Positions 32,040 to 43,955 of a stretch of 64,000 nucleotides of DNA are shown here, in pieces. The notes beneath the pieces are model-generated. The model was given only the letters and a program-made list of their open reading frames with translations. It searched no databases and was not told where the DNA came from. This DNA comes from Cerrena zonata. Taxonomy: Eukaryota > Basidiomycota > Agaricomycetes > Polyporales > Cerrenaceae. The DNA is taken from the NCBI GenBank assembly GCA_038087015.1, contig JASBNA010000027.1, forward strand, positions 372,001 to 436,000, given 5' to 3'. The position numbers and the translations under genes were made by a program. Positions within the stretch are counted from its first letter, which is position 1, and every line of letters starts with the position of its first letter.

Positions 32040-33530
32040 GGTATCGAAACTATGGTAAACCTACCCCTGGTGTTATAACAAGGGGCTAATTGATGCTATT
32101 AATCTGATGATTTGATGACCAAAGAGTGTCAGTTTTTTCTCTTCTTCCTGTTTTTTTTTTTCTTTTGTTCCTTTGACTCTTTTTTTTTCTTCTTTTCTGC
32201 TAACAAAACAAAAAAAAATTTTGTAAAAAGGATTTTTTTTTATAGAAAAATAACGCATTCTTTGTCTTCAAAAATAAACCGGTACACCATTTTAGCATGG
32301 ATCCGTACACCTGTTGCCCTTGACAACCCTTCTCTCTTTTTGCAGCAGCACGAGCCGGGGAGCGGCTGCATCCGTGCACCAGCACACTTGAGCGGGCCTA
32401 CTAAACCCTAATAAGTGAGTTCTTGTCACAATGCTAAATCACCATATGGCACCAAAACAAGATAAAAGCGTATGTTGTGACACCAGGAGGGGAGCGTAGG
32501 TTGCTCGTATTTCAGATACTGCTCCCAATCAGGCGACGGCATGAACTATTCTAGAAACACTCTCGGATGATAATGGTATTGTTTAGTTTAATCAGAGTAA
32601 TTAAGGAATCCCGCGTAAGCTCACTGGCTTTTATTCACGTGAGGATTAACCAAAACCTTAGCCGTTGGCGTTTTGGTGAATATTTTGTAACCCTCGCAAA
32701 TGGCACTCCATTTAGCCTGATTACGGTGCATTTAGCCTGATTACGGTGTTTAGCGAAGTAGTCAGCCCAACTGTGGCAAGATCAAACTTTAAAAATTATA
32801 CGGCCCCCAATAACATTTCTAATTCATAACAAACACATTTCACAATCGTAGCAAAAGTCTTTTCATATTCTTTTGTTCTCTTAAAGCCTTTTGTTCCTTC
32901 CGTAATATTTTCCTTTTTCTATTATGTAATTTCGTTTGTCTTTTATAATACAATGGTGGGAGGAACTTTAAAAATAAAAATAAAAGCTGAAATCATTTAT
33001 AATTTCTCTTTTTTAAGTGTCTCGTGTATGTTGGATGCCTCCTTGTAGTATATATCTGTATTAGTGTATATATATGTGAACAAATCCTCCTTGAATCTCG
33101 TATCCATCCTTTTGGAATTAACCTCTCTGTTCCGTCTCTTGTATTTTATATTGGGAGTTGGTTACGTTTTTTATCAAAGACCAGTCACGTGCCGCTCGTT
33201 ATATTTTTTTGGATTTTTTCTGTTTCGGTTTTAGCCTTTAATTATTTTTTTGTGTCAAGTTGTACTTTGCAGCCCTTTTTTCTAGTTAGTCAATTGTTCC
33301 TTTTGAACTTTTTTTTTTACCGCTAAAACTCAGTCAGGGACCCACGTTCGCTTTAAGGTCCCCACGAGTGTACACCCCTTACTGGATAATCATTTGAATA
33401 GTCGTCGAAGCCCAATTAATTAGCATACCTGATTTGGACTTGGTGGTCTTCGAGAAAGTATAAGTATAGGTGAATTTGCAAGAGGAAGTTTGCCGGGAAA
33501 AGCATCCATATTAATCAACCAATCTGCAAA
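32040..33530. other. Divergent promoter region of SAT4 and the GH92 gene
   Basis: This 1.5-kb region has T runs near SAT4, a 20-bp direct duplication (32709-32748) and T-rich DNA from 32880 to 33320. TATAAGTATA lies at about 33458-33470 before the plus-strand gene. No tRNA or intact gene is seen. Confidence 0.5.
32709..32748. repeat. 20-bp perfect direct duplication
   Basis: CATTTAGCCTGATTACGGTG occurs twice head-to-tail (32709-32728, 32729-32748), with no intervening base, in the SAT4/GH92 intergenic region. Confidence 0.95.
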
Positions 33531-35858
33531 ATGAAGTTACTTTCAGCACTCCCACTTCTTTGCAATATACCATCTCTAGCGATTGCCGATCACCAATCGA
33601 CAATCTTCAGTAAGAGATCCACGGTTTCAAACCCAGAAAACTACGTTGACGTCTTCACTGGAACTGAAGGTGGAGGAAATGTGTTCCCCGGGCTGGCTCG
33701 TCCGTTTGGGATGGTCAAGCTTGGAGTTGACGTGATTGACTCTTCTAGCGGGAACGCGTATTCGGGATATGCTCCAGACGGGAAAATCTCGGGGATTTCA
33801 ATGATGCATGAAAGTGGGACTGGAGGTGCTCCTCAATATGGGGTTGTTGCTCAGTTACCTTATACCGATGATATTGATTTTGCCACAGAGTTAACTTTGG
33901 ATCGTCAATCCGCTGACTCGGGAAGTGTTGGTCAATATCAAGTTAACTTTACCAATGGAGTCAACGTGGAGTTGGCTGCTGCGGATCGTAGTGGTATTTA
34001 TCATTATAGTTTCCCTTCCAATGCTTCTGCTAAGATCTTGGTTAATGGTTCTCATCATTTAAGTTCTCCACTGAGACCCTGGTGGTCCCAATATTCAGTA
34101 AATGGATCAATTGAGGCAAATGATGATTTGTCTCAATATAAAGGTTCTCATACTTTGAAAGGTGGTTGGGGTGAACAATCTGATTGGACCATCTATTACT
34201 GTGGGGACTTCGATACCAAACCAACTTCAGTCACTAGTTATCAAGGTACTAACGTTAACGAAAATAATGGCGAATCTTCGTCCACAAAACAAGACGATTC
34301 CTTTGGTTTGGTTTTCGAATTCGATAAATCGGAAATAAAACTGAGAGTTGGTATTTCTTTTATTTCAAGTGATCAAGCCTGTTCAAATATTAAGAATGAT
34401 TTTGGTAATGATTACGATACTGATCAAACCATCAAAGATTCGATTTCAAAATGGAATGATGAAGTTTTCAGTAAATTTGAAATTAATACTAATAATAATG
34501 ATACTTTAACTGATATTTTTTATTCCGCTCTTTATGGCTCTCATCTTTTACCTTCAAATCGTACTGGTGAAGCTCCTTCTTGGAATTCGGATGAAGTTTA
34601 TTATGATGATTTCTTCACTCTTTGGGATACTTTCCGTTGTCTTAATCCTTTATTCAATTTAATTAATCCAACCAGAGGAGGGGAAATTGTTCAAGCAATG
34701 ACTAATATTTATAATCATGATGGTTATACTCCAGATGGTAGATCGGCAAATCAAAACGGTAGAACTCAAGGTGGGTCAAATTCTGATATTGTCATGGCTG
34801 ATGCCTATGTTAAAAATATTGATGGCATTGATTGGGATAACGCTTATCAAGCCATGAAAAAAAATGCTGAAGTTCAACCTCCTTATAAATATGATCAATT
34901 TGCTCCTGATGCTTCTAACCAAGATGGTAGAGGTGCTTTACCAGATTGGTTGGATTTGGGTTATGTTACTAGAAAGTATACCAGATCAGTCACTCGTACT
35001 ATGGAATATTCATATGATGATTATTCCTTATCAGTGGTCGCCAAAGGTTTAGGTAATTCAGATGATCATGAAAAATATTTGAAAAGATCCGCTGGTTGGC
35101 AACATATTTGGAATAAAGATGCTTCAACTAGTAAATTTGATTATACTGGATTTGTTCAACCAAAACAAGAAAATGGTTCTTGGGCCGATGATAATTATGA
35201 TCCTTTAAGTTGTGGTGGTTGTTACTGGGGTGATGACGAATATGAAGGTAAGCCAATTGAATACGGTTGGAGTGTTCCTTGGGATATCGAAACTTTAAAA
35301 AATTTAATTGGTTCGAATGAAACTTTTGTGAAAAGATTAGATGATATGTATGCTTTATATGGATCAGAAGATATTGTTGACGTTGGTAATGAACCAAGTT
35401 TCTTGACTCCATATCTTTATAATCATGATAACAAGAATTATAAAACTGTGAACACTATTAGATACATTATTAATTCTAAATTTTCTAACGGTAAAAAAGG
35501 ATTACCTGGTAATTCTGATGCTGGTGCCATGCAAGCATGGTACCTTTTCGGCTTATTAGGTTTTTATCCAGTTGCTGGTACAACTACTTATTTATTATCT
35601 TCTCCTTTCCTTCCTTATTATGTTATTAATTTGGAAAATGGTAAAAAAGTTGAAGTGACTGCAAATAATTTAAGTTCCGAAAATTATTTCATTCAAAGTG
35701 TTAAGATCAATGGTGAATCTTGGAACCAAAACTGGTTTGACCACGATGATTTATTCAAAAATGGTGGATCCATTGAATATGAATTAGGTTCAGATCAAAA
35801 AGTTTGGGAATCTGGTGACTTACCACCTTCTCCAGGTCATTACACTTTGCAAGATTAA
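33531..35858 (+). CDS. Secreted GH92 family alpha-1,2-mannosidase
   Basis: GH92 enzymes are calcium-dependent exo-alpha-mannosidases acting on N-glycan or cell-wall mannan. A signal peptide (MKLLSALPLLCNIPSLAIAD) is followed by a possible Kex2 site (SKRS, about residue 30). The N-terminal beta-sandwich (VDVFTGTEGGGNVFPG, RPFGMVKLG) leads into the (alpha/alpha)6 barrel. There the family motifs DDFFTLWDTFR, NHDGYTPDGRS, YSYDDYSLSVVAKGLGN, GWSVPWDIETL and GNSDAGAMQAWYLFGLLGFY are visible. The 775 residues cover the whole family. Several N-x-S/T sites suit secretion. The first 450 bases are clearly more GC-rich than the AT-rich remainder. The ATG is at 33531. Confidence 0.9.
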   Translation: MKLLSALPLLCNIPSLAIADHQSTIFSKRSTVSNPENYVDVFTGTEGGGNVFPGLARPFGMVKLGVDVIDSSSGNAYSGYAPDGKISGISMMHESGTGGAPQYGVVAQLPYTDDIDFATELTLDRQSADSGSVGQYQVNFTNGVNVELAAADRSGIYHYSFPSNASAKILVNGSHHLSSPLRPWWSQYSVNGSIEANDDLSQYKGSHTLKGGWGEQSDWTIYYCGDFDTKPTSVTSYQGTNVNENNGESSSTKQDDSFGLVFEFDKSEIKLRVGISFISSDQACSNIKNDFGNDYDTDQTIKDSISKWNDEVFSKFEINTNNNDTLTDIFYSALYGSHLLPSNRTGEAPSWNSDEVYYDDFFTLWDTFRCLNPLFNLINPTRGGEIVQAMTNIYNHDGYTPDGRSANQNGRTQGGSNSDIVMADAYVKNIDGIDWDNAYQAMKKNAEVQPPYKYDQFAPDASNQDGRGALPDWLDLGYVTRKYTRSVTRTMEYSYDDYSLSVVAKGLGNSDDHEKYLKRSAGWQHIWNKDASTSKFDYTGFVQPKQENGSWADDNYDPLSCGGCYWGDDEYEGKPIEYGWSVPWDIETLKNLIGSNETFVKRLDDMYALYGSEDIVDVGNEPSFLTPYLYNHDNKNYKTVNTIRYIINSKFSNGKKGLPGNSDAGAMQAWYLFGLLGFYPVAGTTTYLLSSPFLPYYVINLENGKKVEVTANNLSSENYFIQSVKINGESWNQNWFDHDDLFKNGGSIEYELGSDQKVWESGDLPPSPGHYTLQD

Positions 35859-36103
35859 AAGTTCTGCTTTTCAGTTTTTCCTTTCTTTTCAAAACAGGTA
35901 ATAATCTCTTACTACGTTTTGATTAGACTCTTGAAAATTTTTTCTTCTTCTTTCCTTCGTTTCTTGTATTTTCTTTTTCTGTCTCGGTATATAGTAAAAT
36001 GGATACCCTTTTATCATCACAGATTGTAGCAAAAAGATAATCTCACCCCATACGCAACAACTAAACAAAAAAAAAAATGCATGAATGCACCTAAGCAAAA
36101 AAA

Positions 36104-37075
36104 ATGTATATAAATAAAACAACCCTCCTAAGCGAACACAGGTCTTCTTTATATTCCCAAATGGCAGTCATATCATTAATGCAGCACTATCTTCAGTATG
36201 TGCAACCGTATTTCCAGCAGTTGGCGTCGTTATTGTACTCGGCGGTCAAATTCCCTGTTAATTATCTTGTCCTACTACCTTTAAGTATTCTATACCAAGT
36301 CATAAATCATTTAATCATCATACCAACGTTGATAGCCATACGTATTACCATCTATGCCATAGTGTACCTACCATTGAAACCGGTGTTATTCATATTGGGA
36401 ATTGAGCTCGAGGCCGGCCTTTCAGTTGACGAATCGCTCTATAAACTAATCATAAAATCCTGGCCCCATTTGGTTTTTGCAAGTTTGCAAATCACTCATT
36501 ATTTCATAATTTGTTTGATTTTCGGGGGAATAGTAGGAATATTCAGTGGTATTTCGTTATCATTAGTGTCCTACTTGTTGACCAGCCTCGAAACCAAAAC
36601 CATTGAGTTCATTCAAGGTAGCGAAACAGCAATTTCCATAAGGAAAGAACCCCATACTCCATATTTAGATAAGTATATTGATAAGATCTTTGAGAATGAT
36701 TCTATTTCCACTTCCATTAAAAGGGATTCTCTGTCTATTCTAAAGCATCGTGATAGAAGAGGTGACAACGGCTATCTGATGCCGCTGATTAAACAGGAAT
36801 ACCAACCACTAGCTCAAACCGATAATGATAGTAGTGCTAACATATACGAAGACGATGACGGATACAGCTACTCCATTTATGACTCGAAAGTGAAAAAGGA
36901 ATCAAGAGGATTAGAAGACTATTTCCCGCTGGTGAATCACGACAGCAAAAGCGATGATACCGATGATTTCAGTGACGATGTGTTTACTAATAGACAATTC
37001 ACCGATTCCAATACCATAAACACCGATGCTACAATCCATGAAGATCAGGAGGATGAAGATAAGGCGAATAGCTGA
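36104..37075 (+). CDS. Membrane protein with hydrophobic hairpins, possibly Ldb16-like
   Basis: The 323-residue protein has two hydrophobic blocks (about residues 45-110 and 120-170, e.g. FPVNYLVLLPLSILYQVINH and LVFASLQITHYFIICLIFGG) and a long acidic, Ser/Asp-rich cytosolic-type tail. The topology and length recall Ldb16, the seipin partner that organises lipid droplets at the ER, but I see no decisive motif and keep this tentative. An alternative start, ATG 36161 (MAVISLMQHY), lies after TATATAAATA; if that is the TATA box, the shorter form would be used. Confidence 0.7.
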   Translation: MYINKTTLLSEHRSSLYSQMAVISLMQHYLQYVQPYFQQLASLLYSAVKFPVNYLVLLPLSILYQVINHLIIIPTLIAIRITIYAIVYLPLKPVLFILGIELEAGLSVDESLYKLIIKSWPHLVFASLQITHYFIICLIFGGIVGIFSGISLSLVSYLLTSLETKTIEFIQGSETAISIRKEPHTPYLDKYIDKIFENDSISTSIKRDSLSILKHRDRRGDNGYLMPLIKQEYQPLAQTDNDSSANIYEDDDGYSYSIYDSKVKKESRGLEDYFPLVNHDSKSDDTDDFSDDVFTNRQFTDSNTINTDATIHEDQEDEDKANS

Positions 37076-37221
37076 GGACTTGTTGCAACTCCCAAACAGA
37101 TTTGAGTTTGATTTGGAGGAGCACCGATTTTTTTTTTGCATTTAAAATCACCACTTTCCCGCGAAATCACTACGAAAGTTATACATCACATTTCAAGTTT
37201 ATTATCCATTTGGCATTGGTT

Positions 37222-37854
37222 ATGTATAGGCATATGTCGACGGCAGGCATGGCAGGGCCAGCTAGTAGTGGTAGTAGTAGCTGGAACAGTGGCGACGAAA
37301 CCGGCTCTATGGTGGGGGTGAGAGGATATGGATTTAGCAGCCAATACAGTTCAGCGCCCACCAGTGCCCACTCAATGATAAGTTCGGTACCCTTGGTGGA
37401 TGAATTCCCGTTTCAGATGGCGGCGAACAGAAACCGATACAGGTATATGGTGGGGAATCAGAGTGGCCCAAGCGCTGAAAGGGTCAAAGCAGATGGACTT
37501 TTGACAACAATACGGTTTATGGGTCCATGGTTAGCGGTAAACCACTCTGGTTTGATGATTGACGGTCAGCGGGTCAGGCTAAACTCCACCAACAGTGACG
37601 AGGTGTTGCTAGGCCGGACGTTGATGAAGAAGCTAGAAAAACTGGGGTTGAATAAAAAAACCAGAAGAGGTCAATGTAAGGATGAAATGGTATATAATTG
37701 TCAAGTTGATTTGAAGATCAAATACAAAGGGCGAGATTTAAAAGTTAGGATGCATGTTATTTTAATAACTCACAAATCTATATCCACGGAGGTTGTTACA
37801 AGGTACTTGAAGGAGAAGGTGATTGAAGACAAGAAGCGGCACTGTTTTAGATAA
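37222..37854 (+). CDS. Unrecognised 210-residue protein
   Basis: I do not recognise it. From ATG 37222 (a second ATG follows at 37234) it has a Gly/Ser-rich N-terminal 60 residues. A compact, mixed charged/hydrophobic domain follows (about 85-210: RVKADGLLTTIRFMGPWLAV, EVLLGRTLMKKLEKLGLNKK, DLKIKYKGRDLKVRMHVILI) and it ends in a basic tail. No membrane segment is seen. The region is less AT-rich than its neighbours. It lies 146 bp after the gene at 36104 on the same strand. Confidence 0.65.
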   Translation: MYRHMSTAGMAGPASSGSSSWNSGDETGSMVGVRGYGFSSQYSSAPTSAHSMISSVPLVDEFPFQMAANRNRYRYMVGNQSGPSAERVKADGLLTTIRFMGPWLAVNHSGLMIDGQRVRLNSTNSDEVLLGRTLMKKLEKLGLNKKTRRGQCKDEMVYNCQVDLKIKYKGRDLKVRMHVILITHKSISTEVVTRYLKEKVIEDKKRHCFR

Positions 37855-38458
37855 TAGGATTAAAGTTGTGAAATTGGTTTGTTTTGTCAATAACTTAGAA
37901 TTAGTATTATAATTCAGTTAATGGTCATACGAGTTCTTTTGAACACTGCTGTAGGCATTCTTTTTTTTTACCTCAATAGAGTGCACAATTAACAATGCAT
38001 CAAAGGAGTTATCGTCAAGCATTATTACAAAATCGAGTAATATTATAAATATAATGAATTAAAGAAATAGATAATTATGTAGATAAAAAAAATGCAAAAA
38101 AAAAGACAATCCTTTTTACAAGTTTTTGGGGGTAGAAAGAAAAGTGAATGAGTAATTAAAAAAAAAAAAAAAAAAAAAGATATAACCAAAAGAAAAGAAA
38201 AAGAAACGAAGAAACTAAGAAGCACGGAAGCAAGGAAACGAAGAAACGAAATAAACGGAGAATGAAACGAAGAAAGGAATAAAACGTAGAAAAGAAGTAT
38301 CATAAACACAAGCACAAGAGTAAAGAATAATTAAAAGAAAAAGAAAAGAAAAAGAATAACCAGTTTTCCCCCATGAAAACCCAAATCAAAAGCCTATTAT
38401 TTTGAAGAATTTTTTAAATAATCAGTGTAGTAATTACCAAAGACGTTCCAATGAAATT
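37855..38458. other. Intergenic region with a 21-base A tract
   Basis: These 604 bases hold the 3' ends of two convergent genes. An uninterrupted A21 occupies 38158-38178, followed by a purine-rich stretch of GAAACGAAGAAA-type units to about 38300. No gene is seen. Confidence 0.6.
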
Positions 38459-40852
38459 TCACAAGAGTAGAAATTCTAAGGGCGATATTATTTGATTCTG
38501 AATTAATTTTTTAGAGTCTTTATTTGAGTCATTTGATTGATCAGGATTTGAATTAATTAAAGAATTTTCAAATTCTAGATTGGTGATTATATCTTTTAAT
38601 AATTCTTTAAAAATTTTATCCTCCATTAAGCCATAAACTTCACTAGAAGGTTGAATTTGTTTTATTAACCAATTACAACTAAATTCAATCATTGATTTTG
38701 GTAATAATTTAACTGATTCATTAGTCAAGGGATTAGTAGTAGCATTTTTAACTAATTGTAAAGAAATGGCTTGAACATTTCTGGTCCATTTAACATTACC
38801 ATTATCATCAGTAACTATAGCCAAAATTTCTTCTTGAACTTTGTTGATATTGGAAGGTTTAAAAGATTCATTTCTATAATTTGATGAAGGGGAATAATTT
38901 AATAATAATTGTTTATATAAAACAACACATAATTGAACACAAACTAATTGACGTACATCAGCACGTAATAAAACCAATCTGGTATGATCAAAAGCTAAAG
39001 TGGAAGGAAATTCAGTAGCCATATTACGACAGGATAATAAATCGATAATTGAAGAAGTAATTAAAATTTTTAAGTTTGAATTTGAAGTTAAATCATTTGA
39101 GTCATTTAAAAAATGATTTATACTTGACGAATTTTTCTTTTTCTCAACGTTTTTATTGAACCATTTGAGAGAATCATTAATATCAATTTTACAATGATTG
39201 ATTAATTGATTAAAATAATCTTTTTCAAAATCAACTGCGGTTTCAGTTAAAACTGGTCTTAAGATTCTAATTTGGTGATTAGCAACATCTAATTTCATGG
39301 CTTCTAAAATTGAAAAAATCATTCTTAAACCTTGAACCAATTTTTCAACCGAATTTGTTTCGTAAGCATTAACAAATTTTAGTATCATATCACTAACCCA
39401 TTGGTCTCTCATTGGAGCACAATGACTTTTGAAGACTTCTCCCAACCATTTGGCCAAATTAACAAAATCAAAAGATCCGTGATTTAATTGTTGTATCAAT
39501 AAATCAATATCCATAATTTCATTAACTGCCGAGCGATCTTTATATGGTAATAACGATAATAATATATCTCTCAAAGTAGTAAATAAGATTGGTAATGAAT
39601 TAATTCTTATTGATTTATTATTTGGAATGAAAAATTGTTTACATTCTTTTTCAATTTCATTCCAGTATTTATCAATGATGGTCTTCTTTCTTCTACCACG
39701 TTCACCGTCTAAGTTAGGTCTGAATTGTAATTGAGGGTCAAACAAGATATCGTGTCTTAACTGAGGGTTCTTCAAGATTTCATGCAAGTCAATTTCTTTT
39801 AAGCTTTGCAAATTTATAGGTGGTAATGAGATATTTGAAGAATTCTTTGGTTTACTTTGATGATGGTGGTGATGATGAGCCGATGAGGATGCAGTGGTGG
39901 TGGTGGTGTTTACTTTCAGATTTGGAATATGGTGTTGGAACACATGACTACGATTGGTAGGATTCTGATAAGTGATTATTGGTAATGAGCGAGATCTGAA
40001 GCGACGAATATATTTGGGTGCTTTATTTTGGTTTGAGTTGGTTAATGGTTTATTGTCAATGTATTTTTTCAATATTCCGGCGGGAGGAGCCACTTGGTAA
40101 AGTTTTTTCAATGATTTTTTCATTGGTTGATGTTGTTGCTGTTGCTGGGGTTGTTCTTGTTGTTTTTGCTGGTGGTGGGGTTGTTCTTGTTGTTTTTGCA
40201 GTTGTGGTGGGTGTTGTTCTTCTTGTTCATCAATGTCCATTTGAACCGGGGTGTTGTCGTTAATTTTTTCGTCATGATCATCATTTTCATTGTTATCAGC
40301 GTTGGTGGAGGGCGCGGTGGAAGGAGCATTAGCCGAGGCGTCACTACTGGTGGAAGAAGAGTCCAAGGCCAAGTTGGTATCGTGAGGATCCACTTCGTCC
40401 TGGACCGGGACCAAGTTAACACTCGATTGGTTCTTCATTGAATAGGTATTATTTAAAACGCCGTTGCCATTGGCGGCAACACTTCCCACACCCACTTCAA
40501 CGGCGGCGTGGCCGCCGCTGTTGGCGGTGGTGCTGCCTACACCACTGCCGGCGTTGGATGCAGCGGTGGAAGCGGTGGAAGCACCCGATTCTTTCAATAA
40601 CTGATGATGACGTTGCAAAGCAGCCAACTGCAGAGGACGGCGGTATTGATGTAGATTATGATGGTTCCGGTGTAAGTTGGAAGAGGCCACGGCCGCAGCG
40701 TCCAACCGAACCCGTTTCAGCTGATCCGAAGGACTGGATGCTGAGTTTCTCTTACTGGATGAATCAAGAAACACTGAAGGTTGTCTAAACGGAGTATCTT
40801 CTTGAAACACCTGATCGTTTTTGTCGTTGGAATTATTTATTTGCGAATTCAT
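38459..40852 (-). CDS. SOK1: Sok1-like TCP11-domain protein
   Basis: Sok1 was found in S. cerevisiae as a high-copy suppressor of loss of protein kinase A. The TCP11 domain occupies about residues 350-790: NLQSLKEIDLHEILKNPQLR, GERGRRKKTIIDKYWNEIEK, SHCAPMRDQWVSDM and GLRMIFSILEAMKLDVANHQ. The N-terminal 340 residues are low complexity, with Ala/Ser/Asn, Gln-rich (PQQQQQHQ) and His-rich runs. The start is ATG 40852 (MNSQINNSND), one codon after a TTG. 797 residues against about 901 in S. cerevisiae. Confidence 0.85.
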   Translation of the reverse strand: MNSQINNSNDKNDQVFQEDTPFRQPSVFLDSSSKRNSASSPSDQLKRVRLDAAAVASSNLHRNHHNLHQYRRPLQLAALQRHHQLLKESGASTASTAASNAGSGVGSTTANSGGHAAVEVGVGSVAANGNGVLNNTYSMKNQSSVNLVPVQDEVDPHDTNLALDSSSTSSDASANAPSTAPSTNADNNENDDHDEKINDNTPVQMDIDEQEEQHPPQLQKQQEQPHHQQKQQEQPQQQQQHQPMKKSLKKLYQVAPPAGILKKYIDNKPLTNSNQNKAPKYIRRFRSRSLPIITYQNPTNRSHVFQHHIPNLKVNTTTTTASSSAHHHHHHQSKPKNSSNISLPPINLQSLKEIDLHEILKNPQLRHDILFDPQLQFRPNLDGERGRRKKTIIDKYWNEIEKECKQFFIPNNKSIRINSLPILFTTLRDILLSLLPYKDRSAVNEIMDIDLLIQQLNHGSFDFVNLAKWLGEVFKSHCAPMRDQWVSDMILKFVNAYETNSVEKLVQGLRMIFSILEAMKLDVANHQIRILRPVLTETAVDFEKDYFNQLINHCKIDINDSLKWFNKNVEKKKNSSSINHFLNDSNDLTSNSNLKILITSSIIDLLSCRNMATEFPSTLAFDHTRLVLLRADVRQLVCVQLCVVLYKQLLLNYSPSSNYRNESFKPSNINKVQEEILAIVTDDNGNVKWTRNVQAISLQLVKNATTNPLTNESVKLLPKSMIEFSCNWLIKQIQPSSEVYGLMEDKIFKELLKDIITNLEFENSLINSNPDQSNDSNKDSKKLIQNQIISPLEFLLL

Positions 40853-41572
40853 CAAAACGTTAGCAAAGCGGTTTCTAAATGGATTATCGGGGTGTTGATG
40901 TGTTCTGGGGGTATTGGTAAGCTTTAGAGATTTATTGATAAGTGTTAATTAAAAGGAGTCAGAAGAAAGAAAATGAACTTTTCCTCACTAAAAAAGAAAA
41001 ATTTGAATGAGCCAACCAAAAAACCACTAACAAAAGAAAAATTAACCAAAAGAAAAATTAACCAAAAAAAAAAACTCCCTAACAAAACAAAAAAACTCCC
41101 TAACAAAACAAAACTAAAAAGAAAAATTAACAAAAGAAAAGAAAAAAAAAATCCGCTAACAAAACAAAAAAAAAAGACAGAAAAAAAAAATTAACAGAAG
41201 AGAAAAAGAAATGACAAGGGATTAATTAATTTCATTCCACTGGAAAACCCGTAGCAAAAACTGGCAAAAGAAAGCCCCGGAAAAAGAAATGATTAAATTA
41301 TGGGATTCTCATTGGATACTTGAGATGAGGGCAGCAGATTTTGTAGTTGGGCCGGAGCGGTTGAAGGATTGAGCGTTGAGTAAGGACTGAGCAGTGAGCA
41401 CTGGGTACTGGAGTGAGGATTGTGAGGACTGAGAGGACTGAGAGGACTGAGAGGATTGTGAGATTGAGAGTATTGGTGAGTTGGTGCCGTAAACCAGATG
41501 AGATAGGCGTAGTACAGCGGAAATAAAGAGAAAAAAAAGTTACTCCCTCCAGCTTCTTCTTTATGGTCCACC
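40853..41572. other. Divergent promoter region of SOK1 and SFL1
   Basis: These 720 bases are A-rich on the left (40970-41200), with a repeated CTCCCTAACAAAACAAA motif near 41072-41112. The right part contains 9-bp GAGGACTGA repeats at 41424-41450 before the SFL1 ATG. No gene is seen. Confidence 0.55.
41424..41450. repeat. 9-bp tandem repeat in the SFL1 upstream region
   Basis: GAGGACTGA is present three times head-to-tail (41424-41432, 41433-41441, 41442-41450), followed by a fourth, degenerate copy. It lies about 120 bp before the SFL1 ATG. Confidence 0.9.
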
Positions 41573-43588
<2,016 letters not shown>

Positions 43589-43725
43589 TATTTCTGTAAA
43601 TATATAACTTATTCATCTGTATGGAAGGCCCGTACATTTTATTTATATATATATATATCTATATCTACAAAAAAAAAAAATAAAAAAACATCAATAAATA
43701 ATTATATCAACAACTACATCCTACC

Positions 43726-43944
43726 ATGGCATCCCATTTACCGGTATCCAAATCTTACAATTCACAAAGATTTCGTAAAGTGTTAAACTCGAAAACATCA
43801 CTCACTTTCAAAAATGATCAAAGCGATATGTTGGTGTATCTCATCTACGTAAATTACTTGAATAAAATGATTGAATCCAAAAATATTACTCAAACTTCGT
43901 TAAAACAAAAACATATTAATCTATTAAAAAGATATTCTCGCTAA
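43726..43944 (+). CDS. WIP1: Small histone-fold candidate, Wip1/CENP-W
   Basis: This 72-residue basic protein (ATG 43726, MASHLPVSKSYNSQRFRKVL) has a pattern like CENP-W: a basic N-terminus, then an amphipathic helix DMLVYLIYVNYLNKMIESKN and a C-terminal KQKHINLLKRYSR. CENP-W (Wip1 in yeast) pairs with CENP-T/Cnn1 in the inner kinetochore. It stands beside BCS1, as does WIP1 (YDR374W-A next to YDR375C) in S. cerevisiae, and this neighbour strengthens a weak sequence match. It lies 137 bp after SFL1 and converges on BCS1 with only 11 bp between stops. Confidence 0.6.
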   Translation: MASHLPVSKSYNSQRFRKVLNSKTSLTFKNDQSDMLVYLIYVNYLNKMIESKNITQTSLKQKHINLLKRYSR

Positions 43945-43955
43945 TCTATATACAT

